64,000 bases of DNA. It comes from Amorphochlora amoebiformis (taxonomy: Eukaryota; Cercozoa; Chlorarachniophyceae). This document shows positions 1 through 63,185 of this stretch, in pieces. Location of the stretch: assembly GCA_054601695.1 (NCBI GenBank), contig BAAHQB010000234.1, positions 241,615-305,614 on the forward strand. The letters are read 5' to 3'. Every line of letters starts with the position of its first letter. Position 1 is the first letter of the stretch. A program made the position numbers and the translations under genes. Under the pieces are notes generated by a model. It did not search any database and was not told where the DNA came from. It was given only the letters and a program-made list of their open reading frames with translations.

Positions 1-1074
1 GATTTTTGGACCAGGATTTGGCCTGATGACCCGATAGGAACGGATGGACAAGACGTTATTTTGCATTTAGCTTATGAACACGGCGACTACGAGGCGACTC
101 AAGACGAAATTGAGGATTTGAAGGCACGACATGACCGCTATGGATTAAAATGGAAACAGCTGGACACCCATATCGAAGTACAAACTGGGAATCGCACGCG
201 CGTATTCATACCACAAATGATGTCCAAAATTGAACGATACCACAAGGAACTCGGCAAACAGGCAAGGATCTCTGGCGCGACTCCCGATGATATATATATA
301 TTCACTCAACCGGAGACCTCTGGTCTGGAGGGAGGTGAGGCATTGGCTATATGCATGGCGCCAGACTGTGACCGACCGGCGATGAAAGGTTTGGATCGGG
401 ATGGATTTCCACATCGCGTCTGTTGCAAGGATCATTTAAGGAAGGCGAGGATGCATTTTCGACAACAGATACCATACGATGGACGCGAACTCATGGTTGG
501 ACAACTCGTGCGACAACGCATACACGAGAGGATACGGGCGAAGCATGAGGACCCATGGTCTACACCATGTAGGATTGTGAGGCGCATCGGAAAAAAGGTC
601 TACGAAATCGTCACCGACAAACGAAGAGGCAGGAATCCACAGCGACACATCGATGATTTGAAGGAATACGACGTTGGGGATCGACTACTACGCATGTGTA
701 CCCTCACGGCTGAGGCGAAAAATGCCGCACGGCATCATATCGGGGATATCGCTGATGTGGATACCGAATATGCGAATGGTGATACAAGATTCAATGATGA
801 CTGGAAGGATAAGACCATCAATGTCAACTACGTTGGGCTCAACAATATGGAACAACTGGTAACAAAACTCAAGGAGGATGATTACGATCATGTATATGCA
901 ATCATACCGGATCTACCATGTATGGAATGGCTTAAAGAACTCAACGAACTCGAAAGCAAATGGTACGCCATCGACCCAGAGGATGACGAGACCGTTTGGC
1001 AAGACATGCAAGGACAAAAGCTCAAGAATCAGGGCATATCATGGTGGATAGTAAGGTTTGACTCCATCGACTGA
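1..1074 (+). CDS. Retroelement integrase-tail ORF, 5'-partial
   Basis: The frame is open from base 1 and stops at 1,072-1,074, so the 5' part lies outside the window. About residues 155-225 read like the C-terminal integrase region of LTR retrotransposons: a VGQLV strand, then KHEDPWSTPCRIVRRI, then KVYEIV and a basic stretch ending DDLKEY, matching the usual pattern of a chain binding the element end after the integrase core. A CMAPDC...CCKDH cysteine/histidine cluster precedes it. No DDE core or reverse transcriptase is visible here. The C-terminal 120 residues are acidic and unrecognised. The last 57 codons are repeated downstream by a 225-bp tandem duplication. Probably the 3' end of a Ty3/gypsy-type or similar element; class uncertain, and no LTR was recognised. 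Confidence 0.5.
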   Translation, partial: DFWTRIWPDDPIGTDGQDVILHLAYEHGDYEATQDEIEDLKARHDRYGLKWKQLDTHIEVQTGNRTRVFIPQMMSKIERYHKELGKQARISGATPDDIYIFTQPETSGLEGGEALAICMAPDCDRPAMKGLDRDGFPHRVCCKDHLRKARMHFRQQIPYDGRELMVGQLVRQRIHERIRAKHEDPWSTPCRIVRRIGKKVYEIVTDKRRGRNPQRHIDDLKEYDVGDRLLRMCTLTAEAKNAARHHIGDIADVDTEYANGDTRFNDDWKDKTINVNYVGLNNMEQLVTKLKEDDYDHVYAIIPDLPCMEWLKELNELESKWYAIDPEDDETVWQDMQGQKLKNQGISWWIVRFDSID

Positions 1075-1352
1075 GACGACGGAGCCGGAGGGAGGTGTGA
1101 TGTATACTAGATGTTACCTATTGGTTCCATACCGGATCTACCATGTATGGAATGGCTTAAAGAACTCAACGAACTCGAAAGCAAATGGTACGCCATCGAC
1201 CCAGAGGATGACGAGACCGTTTGGCAAGACATGCAAGGACAAAAGCTCAAGAATCAGGGCATATCATGGTGGATAGTAAGGTTTGACTCCATCGACTGAG
1301 ACGACGGAGCCGGAGGGAGGTGTGATGTATACTAGATGTTACCTATTGGTTC
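903..1352. repeat. 225-bp direct tandem duplication (2 copies)
   Basis: Positions 903-1127 and 1128-1352 are essentially identical copies. The unit covers the last codons of the retroelement ORF, its TGA stop and about 50 bp of 3' sequence. The unit length is a multiple of three, but the first copy contains the stop, so the second copy is only a 3' echo (1,111-1,299 stays open in the same frame). Identity looks complete by eye, so the duplication is recent. Confidence 0.9.
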
Positions 1353-1533
1353 CAGAAAGGGAAAGGAAATTCGTAAGAAATTCGTAGAAACTACTAGAAT
1401 GTTCTAGAAACAACTAGAAGTAGAATATTCAAGAATGAACATTATTTGTGAACCAAAGTCACAGAATTCATCAAGGCATTGACAAGAAGTTGTATCGGAG
1501 TGAACATAACATATATATATAAGCAAATCGTAT

Positions 1534-1951
1534 ATGCTGACGCCGTACGTCAAGCGACAGATAAAAGGTGTCAGGGAGGATACGTACAACTTCTATCAGT
1601 CGAAGAGTCGCATTTGCATTGAATGTGCGTTTGGAGAGTTAGTAGCGCGTTTTGGTATATTTTGGAGGAGTGTACGGTTGAAGTTAAGCCACACAGTGGA
1701 AATTGTGATGGCGTGTGTGCGTTTGCATTATGCATAATTTCCTTTTGAACGAGAGGTTGTCGAATGGATGGGTTAAAGACTCCCCTGGTATCACGGTTGA
1801 AGGGGACTGGAGACAGGGATTGGCAAACAACGTACCAATCGTTGGTCGCCCCCTTTCCGCTGCCCCGTCAGAGTTTCGCGATGACTTGGCTGAGCGGCTC
1901 GTTGCGAAGGGATTAAGGCGCCCCGCGCGTAGCACGTATACAAACTTGTGA
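1534..1951 (+). pseudogene. PIF/Harbinger (DDE_Tnp_4) transposase, C-terminal remnant
   Basis: The frame starting at 1,534 gives NFYQSKSRICIECAFGELVA, then RFGIFWRSV and a VRLH end. This is the classic third-acidic-residue region of Harbinger transposases (an S-x-x-R-x-x-I-E-x-x-FG-x-L-x-x-RF pattern, the glutamate being the last catalytic residue). The continuation HNFLLNERL lies in the next frame from about 1,727, so the frame breaks inside a short TGCAT/TATGCAT duplication near 1,725-1,735. The N-terminal helix-turn-helix and the first two catalytic aspartates are absent. It is a dead 3' fragment, not an active transposon; terminal inverted repeats were not found. Confidence 0.75.
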
Positions 1952-2025
1952 CCTCATGCACTTGTATATTTACCTTTTATATCAACATTGTTGTCATACC
2001 TATGTGCATATATATGTATATATGT

Positions 2026-2082
2026 ATGTGTATATATGTATATGTATGTATATATATATCGTATATCATGATATATATATAC

Positions 2083-2173
<91 letters not shown>

Positions 2174-2248
2174 CATATATATGAAAAACATAAATACATA
2201 AATCCTATGATATAAATAAATACACAAGTCCATATATATATATATATG

Positions 2249-2282
<34 letters not shown>
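2026..2282. repeat. (TA)n microsatellite block
   Basis: Alternating TA with occasional TG/CA steps, between the Harbinger remnant and the TPR-SET gene. The peptides rich in Tyr-Ile that it encodes in all frames are translation of the repeat. Confidence 0.95.
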
Positions 2283-2285
<3 letters not shown>

Positions 2286-2648
2286 CCACGTGGTCTAGAG
2301 AGAGATCTATTATTTCATAAATGTAAACTTATGCGGGCACCTCATTCTAGTCATTGGGGTCAACATTTGTTCGGGTGCCCTTTATCTTATCAATCAATCT
2401 CTGTTTTTCATGACGGTCCCACTCGATCGAAGTTAGCAGATTTGCCGTCGATCCGAAAGGCAAATCCACCGACGCTGTCATCACCATCGTAACTGCTAGA
2501 CTCTGACATGATACCAGTTAATATTGTCATGGAGATCCATGGACTATCAAAATTGCAATATTCCCAGTTTTCCGGTTTCATATTCCAGTATTAGAGGTTT
2601 ATCACGAGAAGACCTCTAATACTGTGATTCTGACCAGTGGCGCGCACG
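2283..2648 (+). promoter_or_regulatory. Upstream region of the TPR-SET gene with a 13-bp inverted repeat
   Basis: Non-repetitive DNA between a TA block and the putative start codon at 2,649. Its clearest element is a perfect inverted repeat: CAGTATTAGAGGT at 2,586-2,598 and its complement at 2,612-2,624, with a 13-nt loop, ending 24 bp before the ATG. It could be a 5'UTR hairpin or a protein-binding palindrome. No other gene is apparent. Confidence 0.5.
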
Positions 2649-21518
<18,870 letters not shown>

Positions 21519-21547
<29 letters not shown>

Positions 21548-21842
21548 GTTCAATGCCCATAGCCCTCACCCAAACCTTAACAAAGATAGGTTCAATGCCC
21601 ATAGCCCTCACCCAAACCTTAACAAAGATAAGTTCAATGCCCATAACCCTAACCCTAACCCTAACACCACGCGAGCAAGCGAAAGAGAGGTTCAATGCGC
21701 ACAACCACAACCCTAACCCTAACCCTAACCCTAACACCATGCGCTGAAGCGAAAGAGAGGTTGAATATCCATAACCCTAACCCTAAGTCCAACCCTAAAT
21801 CCACCATGCACTCTAGCGAAAAAGAGGTCCAAGGCCCACGCA
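21519..21842. repeat. Minisatellite built from an exon-end/donor and telomeric hexamers
   Basis: The exon end and donor AGCGAAAGAGAGGTTCAAT (exon stops at 21,547) recur at about 21,676, 21,748 and 21,812, each preceded by ACCATGCGCTC-like sequence and separated by CCCTAACCCTAAC runs and a repeated CAATGCCCATAGCCCTCACC block. Coding-derived and telomere-derived sequence are thus co-amplified. Confidence 0.85.
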
Positions 21843-21924
21843 TATAAGCTCATAGCGCATTTGCTTACATTCTCATAAACTATATGTATATATTATAGAG
21901 ACTAAACATATCTTGATTGCGAAG

Positions 21925-22440
21925 GATCTAAAGCATTGACAGATTTGTTACAAACCTTCTCCTGTTCATAGATTTGTCACAAACCTTCTCCTGTGTGATG
22001 CAATGATAGATTTGTTATAAACCTTCTCCTGTGTGATGCATTGATAGATTTGTTACAAACCTTCTCCTGTGTGATGCATTGATAGATTTGTCACAAACCT
22101 TCTCCTGTGTGATGCATTGATAGATTGGTTACAAACCTTCTCCTGTGTGATGCATTGATAGATTTGTTATAAACCTTCTCCTGTGTGATGCATTGACAGA
22201 TTTGTTACAAACCTTCTCCTGTGTGATGCATTGATAGATTTGTTATAAACCTTCTCCTGTGTGGTGCAATGATAGATTTGTTACAAACCTTTACCGTGTG
22301 ATGCATTGATAGATTTGATGTGTTCCAAGGGTTTTAGTGTGTGATGGATGCATTGATAGACTTGATTTGTTACCAAGGGTTTTAGTGTGTGATTGATGCA
22401 GTAATAGACTTGATTTGTTCCAAAGGTTTTACTGTGGTTT
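21925..22440. repeat. 38-bp minisatellite, about 13 copies
   Basis: Units of GATAGATTTGTTACAAACCT plus TCTCCTGTGTGATGCATT in direct orientation; the last three are diverged (CCAAGGGTTTTAGTGTGTGA). Confidence 0.95.
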
Positions 22441-22486
22441 CAACACATGGCACAGGAGGGCTTAAAGGTATATAACAACCAAATGC

Positions 22487-22559
22487 ATACACATACATAC
22501 ATACATACACAGATAGATACATACATACAATACAATACATACATACATACATACATACA

Positions 22560-22595
<36 letters not shown>

Positions 22596-22965
22596 TATAT
22601 ATACATACATGCATACATGAATACATACATACATACATACGTACATACATACATACATACATACATACATACGTACATACATACATACATACATATATAC
22701 ATACTTGCATACATGCATACATACATACATACATACATACGTACATACATACATACATACATACATAGATACATGCATACATACATACATACATACAATA
22801 CATACATACATACAATACATACATACATACATGCATACATACATACATACATACATACATACATACAATACATACATACATACATACATACATACATACA
22901 TACGTACATATACATATACATATACATATACATACACATACATACATACAATACATGCATACATA
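22487..22965. repeat. (CATA)n microsatellite
   Basis: Almost 0.5 kb of CATA with rare CGTA/TGCA/CAATA steps. Open frames on both strands (MYVCMYVC or HTYIHTYI type) are repeat translation. Confidence 0.97.
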
Positions 22966-23116
22966 CATACAATATCCACGTGTCAACAAAGGGCAAAGGT
23001 ATATGAAGCATATGCACATACGAACATACACACTAACATACATACATACAAACAATATTCACATCACAGCAAATGGCTTAAAGATATATGATAGCCATAT
23101 GCATATATACATACAT

Positions 23117-23167
<51 letters not shown>

Positions 23168-23295
23168 ATATACATATATATATACACATATATATATATA
23201 TGCATATATATAACATATATTATATATATATATATATATATATAAATTTATATAATATATGTATATATACATAGATGAACATGTATACACAATAT

Positions 23296-23321
23296 AGATC
23301 AAGAATCTGGATTGGTCGGAA

Positions 23322-23376
<55 letters not shown>

Positions 23377-23377
23377 C

Positions 23378-23418
<41 letters not shown>

Positions 23419-23662
23419 ATATGTATATTGTATATATAGACAAATATATATACTGAATGTAGATCCTGAATCTGGATTGGTCGGGAGTGAGGAAGCCATC
23501 TAATGCTCTCAGAAAGGTCAACTCCATCTAATTATACATATATGTATATATATATATAGATATATAGATATATAGATATATATATATGAGTGAGGAAGCC
23601 ATCTAATGCTCTCAGAAAGGTCAACTCCATCTTCCACAAATTGTACATATATATATATATAC

Positions 23663-23732
<70 letters not shown>

Positions 23733-23790
23733 TGAGGAAGTCATCCAATGCTCTGATAAAGGTCAGCTCCATTCTACTACAAATTATATA
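23296..23790 (+). repeat. Four partial copies of a possible terminal exon of the TPR-SET gene
   Basis: Copies of GAATCTGGATTGGTCGGGAG at 23,299 and 23,469 and of GGAAGCCATCTAATGCTCTC at about 23,490, 23,594 and (diverged) 23,735 are separated by TA arrays. The copy at 23,461 has an acceptor (TGTAG) and can read to a stop in two frames, so it may be the last coding exon; the frame is not decidable by eye. Confidence 0.5.
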
Positions 23791-23795
23791 TATAT

Positions 23796-23826
<31 letters not shown>

Positions 23827-23890
23827 GTGTGTGTGTATGTATACATACATATATATACACATATAATATGTATATATATATATATATATG

Positions 23891-24002
<112 letters not shown>

Positions 24003-24049
24003 TTGTGTGAGAGTCAGTGTATGTGTGTGTGCGTGCTGCGTGCGTAATG

Positions 24050-24105
24050 CATGTGTGTGTTGCAGTGCACTACATACACCTAGATACTAATAAATGTAAT
24101 ACATA

Positions 24106-24136
<31 letters not shown>

Positions 24137-25017
24137 ATAAATATATGTGTACATATCTAAAAATGTACATAAATAGGGTTCATCGTTCGGAATGTCGTTG
24201 AGCGCGTACATTCGGATGATTACCCCCATGCTAAACAACCCGAATTGCATTTGAACACTATCGTCTATATATTTTCGAGGGCACGGGTACTAGTAGTCAT
24301 ATATCATATCATGATTCATGATCTAGATCTACTGGATCATCTAGTCTACTAGTTGCCAGAGGTAGTCTCATGTCCGATACGGATCTAGCTACATCATGTC
24401 ACGTGCATATAACATTCATGGCAGTATCGGATAGCGTATCTACTATCCTGATGCGCACTCACACTGTAAGTCGTTACAATGATTATCTGATTACAGCTAC
24501 ATGTAGACTTATATCTAGTTATATGTACATGATATACTCAGTGCTAACCTCTAGAACCTAGATTCTGTTCTAGTGAATACGATAAGTAAACTTGAAATCT
24601 GACAGCTGTTTCGAATTGTACAAAAAATATCTACAGCTGATCAACCAAACGATATCCTCTGCCGGATTTGTTATCTACTAGATCTACTCTAATCTATCCT
24701 AAGAGGCTAAGATATCCTAAGAGGCCAAGACTATTAAGCAAGTATGACTAGTATGACTTGTGCCGGACGTGTCACGTGCGTACATGTGCCTTAACTAGCT
24801 TAAATCCTTGGTCTATTCCTATTCCGATCTCAGTTACACCGTAACTTACACGCTTTCAGGTCTTGTCAGTTTCATGCCCAGCAGTCCCATTCGACAGCCT
24901 TCGGTGGCTTCATCGGGGCAGTGGACCATACTTGGTCAGAACTCAGAACTAGCAGAAGTTTACTCCGAGGCCTTGTCTAGCTTGTGCTCTGTTAAACAGT
25001 TATATTCGCAAGCACAT

Positions 25018-25048
<31 letters not shown>

Positions 25049-25547
25049 TACTAGATATCTATATATATATATATATATACTATATATATATAATAAATAA
25101 AAAAATATATATATATACTCAGATCTAGCAGATAAGATTACTTCTAGTGCACATATCCTAGATATCCTAGATATCTAGATATGTGATGTAAATATAGTTA
25201 TTATTTCAACGAGTTTAAATATTCATGCACTGTTGTTAGTTTTAATGTGATTTCATGATATATAATTTAGATAATGATCTAGACTCTATGATCATGTTCT
25301 AGATGTTACCCTACGTATAGGCCAATGATAACTTCAAATACATATGAACATATGCTACCGAGTTCGAAACACCATGCAGTCCAAGATTCAACGTGTTCAA
25401 TCATTAGTGATGAATAGAAGCAACTCGACCGCGACAATAACCTCGGATTTAAAGCTAGCATTTCGCAACGTGCGGCTATAAACCGGACGTTAACGCGTTG
25501 AATGTACACTACGGCTCAAGGCATAGCACTCAAAAGAGAAAGTGGAC
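24050..25547. other. CTAG-rich spacer between two convergent 3' ends
   Basis: About 1.5 kb of mostly unique AT-rich DNA with very frequent CTAG tetranucleotides (TCTAGATC, CTAGATATCTAGATATC, ACTAGTAG). It holds one TA block (25,020-25,115) and no recognisable exon. It separates the end of the TPR-SET gene (+) from the end of the CHMP4-like gene (-), so it probably carries both transcription-termination regions. Confidence 0.6.
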
Positions 25548-26495
25548 TTATATCCCCAGAGACGCGGTGACCGCATCGAGCTCCGCATCCTGCTTCTTCT
25601 TCTCTGTCTTTTGCTTTTTGGGACGCGCGCTTGGCGCAGCGGGAGCCGCCGCTAGCTCCGCCAGGATATCCTCTTTGGCCTCCACCTTTTTCGATTCTTT
25701 AACCTCTACTTTGCCCTCGGAGATGGGCAGATCGGGTGCCTGGAGCATCTCAGCCTCCATCTCTTCGTTTTGGAGCTCTTCTAACTCTTTCTCGAGATCC
25801 TGGTGAAGGTGGGGTGTCAAAAAAACGCAACGCATCAGGGGCAGTACACAGTCTCAACCTCCTCATCTATCTCGTCGCTGCCGACGGTCTGCCCCATGGC
25901 CTCGCCTATCTCGTCGGCCATGGAGACTTGCTCGTTGATATCGTCCATTAACTCGTTCACGTTGTCCACATCCCTGATATACCACCAGAATGATCTATTT
26001 ATATCACGTTTGCATATGCGACTACACAAAGCCGGAAAAAAAAGTATCACTCCACAAAACAAACTGAACACAACTTACACTTCTTTGATAGCGGACGTAA
26101 GGGCCTCCTTTCCTGCCTTGAGCTTTTCTATGTTGACCTTGTTAAACGCAACCACCTCCATGGCGTTTATAAGCCTCTCTACGTTCTCCCTCTGGCCGTA
26201 CAGCTGGTTGAGTCTCTTTTCAAACATCTTTTTTCGCTTTAGTTGAAATATAGCCGCTGGGCAATATTCCGAATCAAGAGTCAGAAGAATACCACTGGTG
26301 GAAAAGGGTAGCCTTGTGCAAACCTTTCTTGTTTTTCTGGCGAGACTTTTTCAGCGCCTCTTTGCGGGCCGCATCCATCTGTTTCTCCAGATGCTTCTCC
26401 TGTTTGTCTAGCATCTCCTGGGCTTCCTTGAGTTCATTGATCCTCTCCGAGATCTTCGGCTTGGGAGCCTTCTTCGCACGCCCGAACAGATTCAT
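25548..26495 (-). CDS. CHMP4: ESCRT-III subunit CHMP4/SNF7-like, 4 exons
   Basis: Exons, in transcription order: 26495-26324, 26256-26079, 25973-25859, 25799-25548; phases agree and the total is 239 codons with stop, close to the usual 220-240 of CHMP4. The family polymerises on endosome, nuclear-envelope and division-site membranes and drives scission with VPS4. The start MNLFGRAKK is the amphipathic N-terminus. A long basic helix pair follows (ISERINELKEAQEMLDKQEK and FEKRLNQLYGQRENVERLIN), then the acidic half (DVDNVNELMDDINEQ, EIGEAMG, DEIDEE) and DLEKELEELQNEEMEAEML, which resembles the ALIX-binding helix region. A Lys/Glu-rich linker precedes the C-terminus. Exon 2 is placed to use a GTAAGT donor. 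Its start lies 203 bp from the oppositely oriented NSD-like gene, so the two probably share a promoter. Introns are short and lack TA arrays, unlike the neighbours. Confidence 0.93.
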
Positions 26496-26698
26496 GGCTG
26501 CTGGGTTTTGGGGCCCCGTTGCCCGGGATTCACATCGGAAAACCGGGATTGCATGAATTATCATAGATTTCCTGACAATCCCCGTCATTCGAAAGGCATT
26601 TCCCAACAAACAGATATCGGCATATCAAAGCCGCGATATCAAGGATATCTCCTTAACATCCCGAAGAAAAGTGTTTGGCGCCCTCTGACAAGTCGGGA
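26496..26698. promoter_or_regulatory. Divergent promoter, CHMP4-like / NSD-like
   Basis: 203 bp between the two start codons, with no CTAG and no TA array. It contains a CCCGGG palindrome, a GGGGCCCC run, repeated GATATC half-sites around 26,615-26,650 and TTTGGCGCC at 26,674-26,682, a match to the E2F consensus. Start ATGs are at 26,495 (-) and 26,699 (+). Confidence 0.6.
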
Positions 26699-34314
<7,616 letters not shown>

Positions 34315-34612
34315 CGAATGCAGAGGGTGAAATGGAGTCAAGGGGTCGGGCGATTGATGAATAATGGTAAGGTTGTGCTCATTGCGGAAGCGTTTAAAGT
34401 TTGCGCTCGCTCGTGGCTCGTGATTATTGAATGGAAATTACATTTAGATGAATGCATGGCTTCAAATGCTCTCAATATCAGGTCAACGCCACCTACAGCT
34501 GTGTCAGTAGATCTACCATATACTTGATATAGGGCATGTGGGCCTTCTAGAGTATTCACAAGAGTACATATCTATGTTCTAGAACTGAGTATGTGAAAAT
34601 ATCTACATATAT

Positions 34613-34669
<57 letters not shown>

Positions 34670-34847
34670 TAGATGTATATACTCTAGATACTAGATATCT
34701 AGATATCTAGGATATATCTAGTATATATTTACTGGTATATAAATCAGAGTTAATTATATAGGATGATATTTGTACGTACAGCTGAGTACTCTAGGTACTA
34801 GCACTGCCATTCAACAGCCTACTAACACTACTATCAGCTTATTGGTG

Positions 34848-34910
<63 letters not shown>

Positions 34911-35394
34911 CTATCTAGACTATATATGTAGATATAATCATGATACGATGTTCTACTATGTTCTAGACTAGTAGATGTTATCTAGGTTATACATGTATGT
35001 ATACATCTACCCTATGATATACTCGTACAGATACTAGAGATAAAGCTAGAAAGATTTGTTTACGATACGGATAATTTCTTAGAATTGAATTGCCAGCGGC
35101 ATGTAAAGGAAATAAAGGTATGATCATAATCATTACCCGGAATATACATGCATATGTAAACTAGTAAAGGCTGGTAATGCACTGCAGGTTATCGGACCTA
35201 TCGGAGCGCATTGAGGGATAAACGGTAGCAAGCACAGCTTACGGGGGTTCTCCTGGAATCGGAGAGGGGGCGCTTATTTATCTTTTTACATTTTAGACGG
35301 AAAAGAAAAAGCGGGCTGTGGGCGCTGATTCCCGCGTCTGTCGTGGTTGAGGACCCCGCGTTTCTGTTGATTCTGGTGGTTTGCCAGTAGTGCC
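34315..35394. other. CTAG-rich spacer downstream of the NSD-like gene
   Basis: No exon recognised. About 17 CTAG sites cluster between 34,540 and 35,050, with two TA blocks (34,615-34,665 and 34,852-34,905). The last 250 bp are more GC-rich and are the likely promoter of the membrane-protein gene starting at 35,395. Confidence 0.6.
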
Positions 35395-40618
<5,224 letters not shown>

Positions 40619-41288
40619 TTATTTCCCCGGGCCGTACATGTTGCAAGCGCTACACAGAAAATATCGCCGTTCAGTGCGGATTTTGCCATTGGTCAACTTG
40701 CGTAACATTGGCAGCTCTCTAGAGTCTAGAGTCTAGACTCTGGATAGTAAAAGTTTCGATTCGAATCAAGTCTAGATTATTGTATCACATCTATAATATA
40801 TTCTAGACATCGTAGGCACTAACTAGTATAACTATTAGCACTATAGTTCTAGCGTGGCCTGGGTCTAGTACTACCTTCTAGACCTTATATAGCTAGTAGA
40901 CACAAGAGACTGATCCCGGAGTTATGATAACACCAGTTGGATCTAGTGGATAGTGTTAATAGAAGAACTCACAAACCAAATCTTCGGGGGGACCGGACGA
41001 AAACTCATGATCATCATGAAGCACTAGAAGCAGCATATCAATAAGGATATCTAGGAAATAGATTGTCTAGATTTAGCTAGTTTAGATCCTAGAGATCAGA
41101 GGTGTCTAGGGTGTATTATGCGGCATATGCGATACTATAAAGTAAGTCTATAACTAGTATGATATATGATCTAACTGGAGACATACTAGACATACACTAG
41201 TTCTAGTAGTTAGGTAATTATAACGTGCGACACATGATTAGGGTCCAGGCTACACTGTCTAGACAGTACTACTGTGCACGTGGGTGAT
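40619..41288. other. CTAG-dense convergent spacer
   Basis: Lies between the stop of the membrane-protein gene (+) and the stop of the DDX42-like gene (-). I count 22 CTAG tetranucleotides between 40,718 and 41,265, against about two expected by chance. They include GTCTAGAGTCTAGAC and TCTAGA palindromes. No TA array and no exon are present. Confidence 0.8.
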
Positions 41289-59068
<17,780 letters not shown>

Positions 59069-59246
59069 TCCTGCGCTTCCCGGTGTTGCCGGACACTGGC
59101 GGGTAGTTGAGCGCTTTTTTCAATCATTTCCCGTCTCTCCTGACATCTTCTATAGACCATAGGTCGAGAACATTCCCGGGAGATTTCGGCGATGATTCTT
59201 GTGACAGCTTTCTTCTTCCCTAGCTGGTGACGTTTATCCGCGGACC
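59069..59246. promoter_or_regulatory. Divergent promoter, DDX42-like / PAH gene
   Basis: 178 bp between the two predicted ATGs, free of TA arrays and with a single CTAG. It contains a TTCCCGGGAGATTTC segment and AGCGCTTTTTTC, and opens with TTCCCGGTGTTGCCGG next to the DDX42 start. Like the other divergent promoter it is short and moderately GC-rich. Confidence 0.55.
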
Positions 59247-62558
<3,312 letters not shown>

Positions 62559-62928
62559 TTCTGATATGAACATGCTTTCCGCGTTGTTGATTAATCCAGA
62601 TTAATTGGCTTGCTAAGCTTGCCATGGCCAAATATCTAAAACATCCATTTCGTATTCATACTCTAGATACTAAACTGTAGCTCCATGGACAATCTACGTT
62701 TCTGGTAAAATGGATGTGCGATGCTTCTGTCCAGTCTGCCATCCGGTGTAGTACACTCTCTAGACGCTAGATACTAGTAGTACATGAACCTTCCGATATG
62801 CTTAAATTATGTACAATATATACCTCTAGTGAGATGTCCCGAATCACGATAAATGTACATGCAAAGAACTATAATCTAAAGGTGTCGAAAGGGCGTCCGG
62901 CGTGAGTTCTAGTGCTAGTAGGGTTAAG
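62559..62928. other. CTAG-containing spacer between the last gene and the telomere
   Basis: About 370 bp of unique DNA with seven CTAG sites (for example CTCTAGACGCTAGATACTAG at 62,758). No exon. The most distal gene therefore stops less than 0.4 kb from telomere-like repeats. Confidence 0.7.
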
Positions 62929-63185
62929 ATGTCGGGTTACGGTGTCGGGTTATGGTGTCGGGTAAGAATGTCGGGTTAGGGTGTCGGGTTAGGGTGTCGG
63001 GTAAGAATGTCGGGTAAGGGTGTCGGGTTAGGGTGTCGGTTTAGGGTGTCGCTAATGTTAGGGTTAGGGTGTCGGGTTAGGGTTAGGGTGTCGGGTTAGG
63101 GTGTCGGGTTAGGGTGTCGGGTTAGGGTGTCGGGTTAGGGTGTCGGGTTAGGGTGTCGGGTTAGGGTGTCGGGTTAGGGTTAGGG
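62929..63185. repeat. Variant telomeric repeat, 13-bp TTAGGGTGTCGGG unit
   Basis: Tandem units of TTAGGGTGTCGGG with TAAGAATGTCGGG and GTTACGGTGTCGGG variants at the proximal edge, becoming homogeneous toward the telomere. Further single TGTCGGG or TTCGGG units reappear at about 63,314, 63,328, 63,380, 63,476, 63,500, 63,520 and 63,544. Confidence 0.95.

Noticed and set aside
22382-23055. Met-Tyr-Val-Cys and His-Thr-Tyr-Ile open frames on both strands
   Set aside because: Translation of the (CATA)n array.
24808-25128. Open frame with SSPIRQPSVASSGQWTIL
   Set aside because: Lies in the CTAG-rich spacer, has no recognisable motif or neighbouring exon and runs into TA repeats.
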